Assembly (NCBI GenBank): GCA_041749255.1
Contig: JBGTBR010000028.1
Coordinates: 62,001 to 126,000, forward strand
Length of the DNA: 64,000 bases
Origin: JABDLO01 sp041749255
GTDB lineage: Bacteria; Bacteroidota; Bacteroidia; Chitinophagales; Saprospiraceae
Reading direction: 5' to 3'
Shown piece after piece: positions 55,311 to 63,590 of the stretch; within the stretch, counting starts at the first letter, position 1, and each line of letters starts with the position of its first letter. The position numbers and the translations under genes were made by a program. The notes under the pieces are model-generated. The model searched no databases. It had not been told where the DNA came from and worked only from the letters and a program-made list of their open reading frames with translations.

Positions 55311-56692
55311 AATTAAATATAATCCATAGAACAATGATATTCATGGCTATGGGCATCGCAGTATTGATTGGTTCTTTCCACAAAACTCAAACCGATCCTT
55401 ATATTAACAGTCACAATGAATTGATAACAGATTGGTATGATGTAATACTTGATGTTGAAACTTACTCTGAGGGTTTCAGATTTCCTGTAGTTTCGAGAGC
55501 ATATGCGTATATTGGGATGGCTGCGTACGAATCAGTAATAGATAAAATTTCTCATGACTATGTATCCATTGCTCACAGATTTCCAGGTTTACAGTTATCT
55601 GTTTGCCAGGATCAAAATGAATTGATTACAGGATTGATTTTGAATGCTTGCTATGCCCAAATGATTGAATTGATGTTTCCTCCATTGCGTGTGGATGTTC
55701 ATTTGAAATTAAAAAGTATTGAGTCAAAATGGGAAAATATTTATTCAAGAAATGCTCCACAGAAAGCAACAATAGAATCTATTAATCATGGAAAGTCATT
55801 GGCGAAAGCTATTTACCAATGGTCAACTACAGATAGTCTGGGTCATTTGTCACATCATTTTAATTATGATAGAAACTATTTACCAACCATAGGAGAAGGA
55901 AAATGGTCACCCTCGAAATATTTACCTATGCCAGCCATGTTACCGTATTGGGGGCAGGTAAGACCGTTTATTGTTATTACAGATTCTCTATTAGCAAAAC
56001 CTCTTCCTGAATACAGTACAGATTCTTCTTCCATTTATTTTAAGCAGGCATTGGAAGTGTACACATTACTTACACCATTAACTACAGAAAATATGCAAAT
56101 AGCAGAATTCTGGATGGATGATCACCCTGGTATTGTTTTTAGTCACCCTGGACATTGGATAGCTATTGCAAATCAAGTAATCAAAAATGAAAATCCACCT
56201 TTAGGAAAAACTTTGGAAACGTATTTAAAGCTAGGGTTTGCCCTACATGATGCATCTGTTGTGTGTTGGAATTCTAAATACAAATATAATCTGATAAGAC
56301 CTGAAGTATTTATCCAGAAATATATTAATCATACATGGAAACCTCATTCTCCTGCACCTTCTCACCCCAGCTATCCTTCAGGCCATTCTACTTTTGGTGG
56401 TGCAGCTGCAGAAATATTGACAGATCTTTATGGTGAAAATTATTTTTTGGAAGATGAAAGCCATAAAAGGAGGGTTCATTTTAAAATTAAACCCAGGAAA
56501 TTTCAATCATTTAAACAGATGGCAATGGAAAATTCTATGTCTCGAATTTTATTGGGCGTACATTTTAGAATGGATTGTGAAGAAGGAAGAGAACTGGGTA
56601 CCAAAGTGGGTATGAAAGTTAATCAATTACCATTATATAAGTTGGATAATAAACTTCTCAGCTTTAGTAGGCAATATAAACCGTACAAGTAA
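55307..56692 (+). CDS. Vanadium-dependent haloperoxidase/PAP2-type protein, coupled to the histidine kinase
   Basis: 461 residues with an N-terminal membrane/signal segment (IIHRTMIFMAMGIAVLIGSF), no lipobox. Active-site elements match the paralogue at 51437-52795: KYKYNLIRPEVFIQKY, PSYPSGHSTFGGAAAEIL and SRILLGVHFRMDCEEG. Its ATG overlaps the kinase stop. Sharing one operon with the kinase suggests that the enzyme's reaction, or its envelope location, belongs to the same response. Halide versus phosphoester chemistry is open. Confidence 0.88.
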   Translation: MKLNIIHRTMIFMAMGIAVLIGSFHKTQTDPYINSHNELITDWYDVILDVETYSEGFRFPVVSRAYAYIGMAAYESVIDKISHDYVSIAHRFPGLQLSVCQDQNELITGLILNACYAQMIELMFPPLRVDVHLKLKSIESKWENIYSRNAPQKATIESINHGKSLAKAIYQWSTTDSLGHLSHHFNYDRNYLPTIGEGKWSPSKYLPMPAMLPYWGQVRPFIVITDSLLAKPLPEYSTDSSSIYFKQALEVYTLLTPLTTENMQIAEFWMDDHPGIVFSHPGHWIAIANQVIKNENPPLGKTLETYLKLGFALHDASVVCWNSKYKYNLIRPEVFIQKYINHTWKPHSPAPSHPSYPSGHSTFGGAAAEILTDLYGENYFLEDESHKRRVHFKIKPRKFQSFKQMAMENSMSRILLGVHFRMDCEEGRELGTKVGMKVNQLPLYKLDNKLLSFSRQYKPYK

Positions 56693-56801
56693 TTCATTAA
56701 CTACAACTTTGTTATTTTTTTGATTTAAACCATAATTGCCTTCAGAAACTTTGTTGATAATATGTGGACAATGATAGGATACATATCATAATAAACAGCT
56801 A

Positions 56802-57254
56802 TTAATAATCTTTGGCAGAGGCTTCTATATCATCATCTATGCTGTCGTCAAATTTAAAATTTTGCAACTGCCATTTTTCTGACGGTTTATACAGAAGAAA
56901 GGTAAAACGAAGAGGCTGTCGCTCGTACTTTACCAGATACGTATAAAATTTTAAGGAAGTGGTCAGATCTTTTTCCCTGATTTTTTCAAAACCATTATAA
57001 TTGCCAATAAGGTCAATAAAGTTTTTTAATTGAAACACCACATTATCTATTGCATCTCTGCTATCCTCCATCATCCATTTATTTGTGGCAAATGCATTGT
57101 ATATGGCATCATCCGGACTAACAAAGTATTCTTCAAAAAACTGATCAATAATTTCCTGCGCATGATCCTGGCCATTGGATACAGATTGGAAAATGATCAT
57201 CATGATCGTAGTTATCCAGAAGTACTTTATAAAAGGAAAGAAGCATTGTTTCAC
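56802..57254 (-). CDS. Small secreted protein, unknown function
   Basis: 150 residues, GTG start. A signal peptide (ITTIMMIIFQSVSNGQ) is followed by an alpha/beta domain of ~120 residues with a pattern (FLLYKPSEKWQLQNFKF) like NTF2-fold or DUF4783-type proteins, though I cannot assign it. It is monocistronic. Confidence 0.65.
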   Translation of the reverse strand: MKQCFFPFIKYFWITTIMMIIFQSVSNGQDHAQEIIDQFFEEYFVSPDDAIYNAFATNKWMMEDSRDAIDNVVFQLKNFIDLIGNYNGFEKIREKDLTTSLKFYTYLVKYERQPLRFTFLLYKPSEKWQLQNFKFDDSIDDDIEASAKDY

Positions 57255-57492
57255 TGCTGTACTATTTTATGATAAATATAGAATATTTGCGAATAAGTGG
57301 AAGTATATCCATTTTAAAATTAATACCGATTGGAAAAGCGAAGTTTTTAGTATACTCAAATTTTGGATTTTTAAAATAAGAGTGTTCTTCTCTAATTGCA
57401 TTTCTCGATTTAGAAGGTAAAAGTTGTGTTGCATGATCATTCCATTATCAGCCAAGACCGAGTTGAGAAAGGATAAAACCCCAAAAATAGAA

Positions 57493-58014
57493 TCAATCCA
57501 CTCCTGGTTCCGGCCACTGGATGTCCATAATGCGAAGTCGGTTATTCTTTTTTACATTATAGGTACTTGTAGCCACGACTTTTTTCATAAGGAATCCCAA
57601 AAAGATGGCTGTACCACCTATTGCCACTGTATCCCATCCAAAATCCCAGTCTTCGTTCAGAAAATGGGTTACTCCTGCATAGGCAAACCATCCCCCTCCA
57701 AATCTTATTAAAAGATCACCAAATCCCCTTGCCCACCTTTTGTACACTTTTACTTTGGTAATTTCATCGAGTTTTACCATACCAGACGTAAAATACACCA
57801 TTTCATTTTCGAATTGGATGGATTCAATTTTTTCATTAAACCATTTTTTCCCTGTTGAAGCAGTTTGATACATGAAGTAGTCTCCTATAAAGAAGCGGGT
57901 AGATACCGGGTTATCATAATGCTCCAATTGAATAAATACTTGCCCGGAAATTGTATGCATCATTCCGGTAAGGAATAAGAGCATAAACATATATCTGGAT
58001 AGTATTACAAACAT
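57493..58014 (-). CDS. Secreted or outer-membrane-associated protein, unknown function
   Basis: 173 residues. A signal peptide (YMFMLLFLTGMMHTISGQ) precedes a beta-rich part (FIQLEHYDNPVSTRFFIGDYFMYQT) and two hydrophobic stretches near 115-145. No family is recognised. It follows rnpA by 30 bases in the same direction, where many bacteria have yidD/yidC; this protein resembles neither. Confidence 0.7.
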   Translation of the reverse strand: MFVILSRYMFMLLFLTGMMHTISGQVFIQLEHYDNPVSTRFFIGDYFMYQTASTGKKWFNEKIESIQFENEMVYFTSGMVKLDEITKVKVYKRWARGFGDLLIRFGGGWFAYAGVTHFLNEDWDFGWDTVAIGGTAIFLGFLMKKVVATSTYNVKKNNRLRIMDIQWPEPGVD

Positions 58015-58044
58015 TTGTCATGATTATACTGCAAAATAAAAAAT

Positions 58045-58431
58045 TTACCCGGAATTTAGATGAGTAGCAAGCCGGGTGAGTATTTTTTTTGTGGCCAGTT
58101 CAATCACTTCGTAATCCACCGCACTCTCAGCTATAAAGACCGCCATGATGGCAAGACTTTGCGTTGAGTCTTTCAATGGATCTGTGATAAGGTGCTTATT
58201 TAACCGGTAAGCTTCTCTCATCCTTCTTTTCAGCGTATTGCGCATCACTGCTTTCCTGAATTTCTTTCTGGGTACAGATGCTGTATACAGTACAGGGCTT
58301 AATTCCCGCTCAATGGGTAAATAAATGAGTTTTATCGGATAAACAAATATGGATTCACCTTCCTTGAATAGCCGGCTTATGGTTTTAAGGCTTTTTAATT
58401 TTTCGTTTTTGGAAAAAGTGAAACGCATCAT
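58045..58431 (-). CDS. rnpA: Ribonuclease P protein component
   Basis: 128 residues. SRLFKEG and the RNR motif VPRKKFRKAVMRNTLKRRMREAYRLN identify RnpA, the protein subunit of the tRNA 5'-processing ribozyme. It follows rpmH with an intervening terminator. Confidence 0.96.
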   Translation of the reverse strand: MMRFTFSKNEKLKSLKTISRLFKEGESIFVYPIKLIYLPIERELSPVLYTASVPRKKFRKAVMRNTLKRRMREAYRLNKHLITDPLKDSTQSLAIMAVFIAESAVDYEVIELATKKILTRLATHLNSG

Positions 58432-58516
58432 AAAGGGTGGAGTAATAATATAAACAATTTCTTTAAGGTTAAAAACAGGGCTTTACGCATTAAAGATACT
58501 CTATGGGTTTGGGGAA

Positions 58517-58552
58517 ATAAAAAATCCGGATAACCAATTAAGCGATCCGGAT
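58517..58552 (-). terminator. rpmH terminator
   Basis: The self-complementary ATCCGGAT occurs at 58545-58552 and 58524-58531, forming a stem with a 13-base loop; on the minus strand TTTTTATTT follows. It lies between rpmH and rnpA and may reduce read-through into rnpA. Confidence 0.75.
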
Positions 58553-58576
58553 ATTTTAGAAGTTTATGGTGTAAGA

Positions 58577-58732
58577 CTATTTCAATCCTTTTTCATCAGA
58601 AACAGTAAGCCTTAGTCTTCCCTTAGCTCTTCTTCTGGCCAATACTTTTCTACCGTTTTTTGTACTCATTCTTGACCTGAAACCATGCTTATTGGCTCTT
58701 TTTCTTCTCGACGGTTGATATGTTCTTTTCAT
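58577..58732 (-). CDS. rpmH: 50S ribosomal protein bL34
   Basis: 51 residues: MKRTYQPSRRKRANKHGFRS, then MSTKNGRKVLARRRAKGR and a short acidic tail. This is the full bL34 signature. It precedes rnpA, the nearly universal rpmH-rnpA order. Confidence 0.97.
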   Translation of the reverse strand: MKRTYQPSRRKRANKHGFRSRMSTKNGRKVLARRRAKGRLRLTVSDEKGLK

Positions 58733-58760
58733 CTTTTATCTCTTTTTTTCAAAGTGGCTG

Positions 58761-58768
58761 CAAAAGTA
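58761..58768 (-). promoter_or_regulatory. rpmH -7 element
   Basis: On the minus strand TACTTTTG matches TAnnTTTG, 29 bases before the rpmH ATG. No clear -33 box is seen. Confidence 0.5.
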
Positions 58769-58785
58769 ATGTGAATAAATTAATA

Positions 58786-58803
58786 ATCCTAATAATTTAG
58801 GAT
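58786..58803 (-). terminator. Possible rho terminator
   Basis: ATCCTAA and TTAGGAT form a 7-bp stem with a TAAT loop immediately after the rho stop. The following minus-strand sequence is T-rich but interrupted (TTATTAATTTATT). Confidence 0.4.
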
Positions 58804-58804
58804 C

Positions 58805-60514
58805 TTATCCATTCATAGAAATTAAAAATTCTTCATTGCTTTTTGTACCAATCATATACTTCCGCAAAAACTCCATAGCTTCATCGGGTTTCATATCGGC
58901 AAGATGCTTCCTGAGAATAAACATTCTCTTGAGCATACCTTCATCCAATAATAGCTCTTCTCTACGTGTACTTGACTTAGTGAGATCAATTGCGGGATAT
59001 AACCTTTTATTTGCCAGAGATCTGTCCAATTGTAATTCCATGTTCCCGGTACCTTTAAATTCTTCGAAAATAACTTCGTCCATTTTTGAACCGGTGTCGA
59101 TAAGAGCAGTGGCTAAAATGGTCATAGATCCACCACCTTCAATGTTTCTAGCGGCGCCAAAGAATTTTTTGGGTTTATGGAGGGCGTTGGCCTCCACACC
59201 ACCAGACAACACCCGTCCGCTCGTAGGAGCTACCGTGTTATAGGCTCTTGCCAACCTCGTAATAGAATCAAGCAATATCACCACATCATGTCCGCTCTCA
59301 ACAAGTCTTTTTGCTTTAGCCAACACGATATTGGCTACTCTGACATGATTGTCTGCTGGTTCGTCAAATGTAGACGCTATTACCTCTGCATTGACACTTC
59401 TTTTCATGTCGGTCACTTCCTCAGGTCTTTCGTCTATCAACAAAACGATGAGATAACACTCAGGGTGATTATGAGCAATGGCGTTGGCAATATCTTTTAA
59501 TAAAAATGTCTTTCCGGTTTTTGGTTGTGCGACGATTAATCCCCTTTGACCTTTTCCGATAGGAGTAAATAAATCGATCATCCTGTTACCGTAATCTTTA
59601 CCTGCAGGATGAGTGGTTAAGCTAAATTTTTCTTCCGGGAATAGAGGAGTTAAATAGTCAAAAGGTACTCTTTCTCTAAGTTGCTCAGGAGTAAGACCAT
59701 TGATTTTTGATACCCTCAAGAGGGCGAAATATTTTTCCCCTTCTTTGGGCGGTCGGACTGCTCCTCGAACGGTGTCACCGGTTTTCAGACCAAATAGTTT
59801 GATTTGGGAAGGAGATACATAAATATCGTCAGGAGATGACAAGTAATTATAATCGGATGATCGTAAAAATCCGTAACCATCTGCCATCATTTCCAATATA
59901 CCCTCTGCTTCTATAACGCCTTCCAATTCAGGTACGAATTTCGGAGCTTGAGGTTTTGGACTTTCTTTTACATTTTCCTGTCTTCTGTGATCGCGATCCT
60001 GTTCAGATCTGTTATCACCAGAAGTATTCCTTTGTGGAGCATTTCTTGGTGTATGTTCGCGTTTCCTGTCCGGTTGTCTGGAATCCGGTTGTCTTGATTC
60101 GGGTTGTCTTGATTCGGGTTGTCTTTTATCGGGTTGTCTGGAGTCAGGTGGTCGGGAATCGGAGGTATCTTCTCTACTTTCTGACTTTGCATGTCTTCCA
60201 TTCGCTGGAGAATTTGTCATGGTAGGGGTGGGTTTTCGAATTCTCCTTCTCCTTCTGGCTTCTTCTTCCTCACTGAGATCTTCCTTCTTTTCTGGAGCAT
60301 TCATCTCTTTTCCGGAAGTTTCTTTTTTAATCGGAGTTTCTCTGGGTTTTTCGGATGATTTCTCTTTATTTTCCCCTTTAAGAGCCTGCTGATCGAGTAT
60401 TTTGTAGATGAGATCCTGTTTGCTCAGTCTCTTGAAAGATTTTAAATTGAGCTGTTCTGCTAATTCTCTTAGTTCAGGAACGAGCATTTCGTTCAATTGC
60501 AAGATGTCGTACAT
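58805..60514 (-). CDS. rho: Transcription termination factor Rho with long low-complexity insertion
   Basis: 569 residues, ~150 longer than E. coli Rho. Residues 1-~50 form the N-terminal helical domain (LNEMLVPELRELAEQLNLK). Residues ~55-195 are a disordered, charged insertion with a pentapeptide repeat (xSRQP) at about 118-147. The RNA-binding cold-shock domain (GILEMMADGYGFLRS), Walker A PKTGKTFLLKDI, Walker B VVILLDSITR and the Q/R-loop GGSMTILATALIDTG follow. Rho terminates untranslated transcripts; the insertion probably adds RNA binding or phase behaviour, as in other Bacteroidota. Confidence 0.96.
   Translation of the reverse strand: MYDILQLNEMLVPELRELAEQLNLKSFKRLSKQDLIYKILDQQALKGENKEKSSEKPRETPIKKETSGKEMNAPEKKEDLSEEEEARRRRRIRKPTPTMTNSPANGRHAKSESREDTSDSRPPDSRQPDKRQPESRQPESRQPDSRQPDRKREHTPRNAPQRNTSGDNRSEQDRDHRRQENVKESPKPQAPKFVPELEGVIEAEGILEMMADGYGFLRSSDYNYLSSPDDIYVSPSQIKLFGLKTGDTVRGAVRPPKEGEKYFALLRVSKINGLTPEQLRERVPFDYLTPLFPEEKFSLTTHPAGKDYGNRMIDLFTPIGKGQRGLIVAQPKTGKTFLLKDIANAIAHNHPECYLIVLLIDERPEEVTDMKRSVNAEVIASTFDEPADNHVRVANIVLAKAKRLVESGHDVVILLDSITRLARAYNTVAPTSGRVLSGGVEANALHKPKKFFGAARNIEGGGSMTILATALIDTGSKMDEVIFEEFKGTGNMELQLDRSLANKRLYPAIDLTKSSTRREELLLDEGMLKRMFILRKHLADMKPDEAMEFLRKYMIGTKSNEEFLISMNG
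60069..60163. repeat. 15-nt minisatellite inside rho
   Basis: About six 15-nt units (plus-strand form GATTCGGGTTGTCTT) encode [D/E]-[S/K]-R-Q-P pentapeptides. In-frame unit length means copy-number changes would keep the reading frame. Confidence 0.85.
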
Positions 60515-60990
60515 TAGTTTAATTTAAATAGATTAGTTATACGAAAAATATATTGCGGTAGTTAAAACCTGTTAATTCTGATTGAAAAAGTGGAATTTAG
60601 GGCAGCCACCAAAATTGTGTGCAAAAAGAAAAGTGCTGATTTGCACTGCAAAAATACATTTAATATTTAATATTCAAAATAGTACCTTTGCATTTCTTAA
60701 ATATTTTTTTCAAGAAAAAAGTTTTAGCAACTAGCCAATATTGATATTTAACAGGCAATATAGCAATAAAAATTTGTAAATCCGTGCTTATTTTTATTTG
60801 TTATTGGTGCTTTGATCAAAAATATAGATTATAGTGAGCCTTGCGAATATTGTCTTTTTTATTTTTAAGGTGATATATGTTGAGTTTTTATGCGGTTTAT
60901 ATGTATATTATTACCCTTTTTTAATGCTTTATAATCATACTTGGACTTCATATTTATAAAATTTTCTTTAATATTTTTAATAACTGATCA
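60515..60990. other. Divergent intergenic region between rho and serS
   Basis: 476 AT-rich bases without a gene. A minus-strand -7 match TATTTTTG (60656-60649) could serve rho with a leader of ~128 bases; a plus-strand match TACCTTTG (60683-60690) could serve serS with a leader of ~294 bases. No T-box or other known leader fold was recognised. Confidence 0.45.
60683..60690 (+). promoter_or_regulatory. Putative -7 element toward serS
   Basis: TACCTTTG is a perfect TAnnTTTG match; a -33 box is not obvious. If used, it gives serS an unusually long leader or marks a separate small RNA. Confidence 0.35.
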
Positions 60991-62265
60991 ATGCTTGAAA
61001 TAAATAACATCAGACAGCATAAGGATAATGTGATTAATGGCCTTAAGAAAAGAGATTTTCAGGATTTTTTATTTCTGGTTGAAAATGCGATTGCTCTTGA
61101 TGATAAACGCAAGGAAAACCAAACAACTCTTGACCTGACTCTTTCTGAGGTTAACCGGATGTCAAAAGAGGTAGCCAGGTTGTTCAAAGAGGGAAAAACC
61201 GGAGATGCCAATGTGATTCGGAACAAAGTTTCCGATATGAAAGAAGACATCAAAGCCCGTGAGGAAGAATTGAGAAAGGTAAAGTCCGAATTAGAGGTAG
61301 TCTTACTTTCTATTCCGAATGTACCTCATGAATTGGTACCTAAAGGTTCATCACAAACAGACAATGAAATTTACAAAGATTGGCCTGCTGCTCTACCAGA
61401 TTATTCCAATTTGTATTTACCACATTGGGAAATAGCAAATACAAAAAATATTTTTGATTTAAAGTTGGGAGTCAAGATTACTGGAGCGGGATTTCCGGTC
61501 TTTAGAGGAAAAGGTGCCCGCCTTCAGCGATCGCTTATACAGTTTTTTCTGGATGAGGCCGTACATGCCGGATACGAAGAAATCGCACCACCTCTTTTGG
61601 TTAATCCGGAAACTGCAAGAGGTACCGGTCAACTTCCCGACAAAGAAGGTCAGATGTATTATATACAGGAAGACGAACTTTATTTGATACCCACAGCAGA
61701 GGTACCTGTGACGAATATTTTCAGAGATGAGATTATAGATCCGGCTGATTTTCCCATCAAGCTCACGGCCTACACACCATGTTTCAGACGTGAGGCCGGC
61801 TCTTATGGAGCTGATGTAAAAGGTTTAAATCGGGTTCATCAGTTTGATAAAGTAGAGATCGTGCAAATACAACATCCCGATAAGTCTTATGAAACTTTAG
61901 ACGAAATGGTTTCACATGTAGAGGAATTACTCATTAAGCTGGAACTGCCATACAGGATACTGCGTTTATGTGGTGGTGATTTGGGATTTGCTTCAGCGAT
62001 GACGTATGATTTTGAAGTGTATTCTGCTGTGCAGAAGCGATGGCTGGAAGTGAGTTCTGTATCTAACTTTGAAACTTTTCAAACCAATAGAATGAAAATT
62101 CGATTTAAAGATGAAAAAGGAAAATCAGTATTGGCTCATACTCTGAACGGAAGTGCACTCGCATTGGCAAGGATTATAGCTGCCATCCTCGAGAATCATC
62201 AAACAACAGAGGGAGTTGTAATTCCGGAGGTTCTGAGAAAGTATACCGGTTTTTCAATTATTTAG
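60991..62265 (+). CDS. serS: Serine-tRNA ligase
   Basis: 424 residues. The N-terminal antiparallel coiled-coil arm (~30-105) that grips the long variable arm of tRNA-Ser is present. Class II motifs: motif 2 CFRREAGSYGADVKGLNRVHQF and motif 3 NGSALALARIIAAILENHQ, with TAEVPVTN for serine binding. It is followed by the metallopeptidase gene after 25 bases. Confidence 0.97.
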   Translation: MLEINNIRQHKDNVINGLKKRDFQDFLFLVENAIALDDKRKENQTTLDLTLSEVNRMSKEVARLFKEGKTGDANVIRNKVSDMKEDIKAREEELRKVKSELEVVLLSIPNVPHELVPKGSSQTDNEIYKDWPAALPDYSNLYLPHWEIANTKNIFDLKLGVKITGAGFPVFRGKGARLQRSLIQFFLDEAVHAGYEEIAPPLLVNPETARGTGQLPDKEGQMYYIQEDELYLIPTAEVPVTNIFRDEIIDPADFPIKLTAYTPCFRREAGSYGADVKGLNRVHQFDKVEIVQIQHPDKSYETLDEMVSHVEELLIKLELPYRILRLCGGDLGFASAMTYDFEVYSAVQKRWLEVSSVSNFETFQTNRMKIRFKDEKGKSVLAHTLNGSALALARIIAAILENHQTTEGVVIPEVLRKYTGFSII

Positions 62266-62290
62266 TAAACAAAACAAAAGTTATACAATT

Positions 62291-62983
62291 ATGAGTATCG
62301 GTTATTTTGTCATTTTAGGTATTTTTTCCTTGGTAGGTATGTTGATCAGCAATCAACTCAAATCTAAATTTAATAAATACAGCAAAATTAGAATCTCCAG
62401 TAATTTAAGCGGAGCAGAAATTGCAAAAACCATGCTTAACCACTATGGCATTCACGATGTAAGTATAATCCAGGGTCAGGGTTTTTTAACTGACCATTAC
62501 AATCCCACGACGAAAACAGTGTCATTATCTCCGGAGGTATATGGGGGAAGAAGTATAGCTTCTGCGGCGGTGGCAGCCCACGAATGTGGTCATGCCGTAC
62601 AACATGCCACTGCCTATAATATGCTGACTTTGAGGTCTAAACTGGTACCAGTGGTTCAGTTCTCATCTAAAATTCAACAATTTTTATTTATTGCTGTCAT
62701 ATTTGGAATGGGAGCCAACATGGGGGGAAATACTTTCCTTCTTATACTGGTAGCCACTTTTGGTTTAACCGCTTTATTTTCCATTGTAACCTTGCCTGTC
62801 GAATTTGATGCCAGCAGAAGAGCTTTGGCATGGCTTGACAATTCGGGGGTAACAGCAGGAAAGGAATACGATGGCGCCAAAGATGCCTTGTGGTGGGCAG
62901 CTATGACGTATGTTTCTCAGGCTTTGGCTTCTCTTGTAGTATTTTTATATTTTCTGATGAAGTTTATGGGTTCAAGACAATAA
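62291..62983 (+). CDS. Zinc metallopeptidase, YugP family
   Basis: 230 residues. A membrane helix at the N-terminus (4-20), the zinc site HECGHAVQHA (first His ~97), and two or three more membrane helices (about 125-170 and 205-225) are typical of YugP-like membrane peptidases. VEFDASRRALAWL may give the third ligand. The substrate is unknown. It is between serS and frr in a probable operon. Confidence 0.9.
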   Translation: MSIGYFVILGIFSLVGMLISNQLKSKFNKYSKIRISSNLSGAEIAKTMLNHYGIHDVSIIQGQGFLTDHYNPTTKTVSLSPEVYGGRSIASAAVAAHECGHAVQHATAYNMLTLRSKLVPVVQFSSKIQQFLFIAVIFGMGANMGGNTFLLILVATFGLTALFSIVTLPVEFDASRRALAWLDNSGVTAGKEYDGAKDALWWAAMTYVSQALASLVVFLYFLMKFMGSRQ

Positions 62984-63029
62984 AAAAAAGAATTTTATAT
63001 ATTTGTCTCATACAGAAATCAGAAGCTAA

Positions 63030-63590
63030 ATGGAAACCATAGAGAGCACATTAGTAAAAGGTACAGAAGAAATGGAGTCCGCATTAGAACACCTCAATGC
63101 GGAACTCACAAAAATCAGGGCAGGAAAAGCATCTCCTTCCATGTTAGGCAGTATCATGGTTACGTATTATGGAAATCCAACTCCATTAAATCAAGTGGCC
63201 AGTTTGAATACACCTGACTCAAGGACCATCAGTATACAGCCCTGGGAAAAGAACATGCTTGGCCCTATAGAAAAAGCCATTTTTTCTTCTAATCTCGGAG
63301 TAACTCCTATGAATGATGGGGAGTTTGTGAGGATAACTATTCCCCCTCTTACAGAGGAAAGGCGAAAAGATCTTGTCAAACAGGCCAAAGGATTGGCAGA
63401 AGAAGCCAAAATATCTCTGAGGAATGCCAGGCAAAAAATGATGGAATTTATAAGGAAAGAAGTTAAAGCAGGGTATCCTGAAGATGCAGGAAAGAGAAAG
63501 GAAACTCAGGTTCAGGATCTGATTACAGATTTTTATAAAAAAGTGGATCAGTTGATAGAGCTTAAAGAAAAGGATATTATGACTGTCTAG
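63030..63590 (+). CDS. frr: Ribosome recycling factor
   Basis: 186 residues, the normal size. TKIRAGKASPSML, SIQPWEKNMLGPIEKAI, LTEERRKDLVKQAKGLAEEAKISLRNAR are family signatures. It splits post-termination ribosomes with EF-G. Its 3' end overlaps the convergent gene at 63577 by 14 bases, and its terminator lies inside that gene. Confidence 0.97.
   Translation: METIESTLVKGTEEMESALEHLNAELTKIRAGKASPSMLGSIMVTYYGNPTPLNQVASLNTPDSRTISIQPWEKNMLGPIEKAIFSSNLGVTPMNDGEFVRITIPPLTEERRKDLVKQAKGLAEEAKISLRNARQKMMEFIRKEVKAGYPEDAGKRKETQVQDLITDFYKKVDQLIELKEKDIMTV

Noticed and set aside
58045..58732. Replication origin near rpmH-rnpA
   Set aside because: No dnaA, gyrB or recF gene and no cluster of DnaA boxes is seen; the rpmH-rnpA pair alone does not mark oriC.
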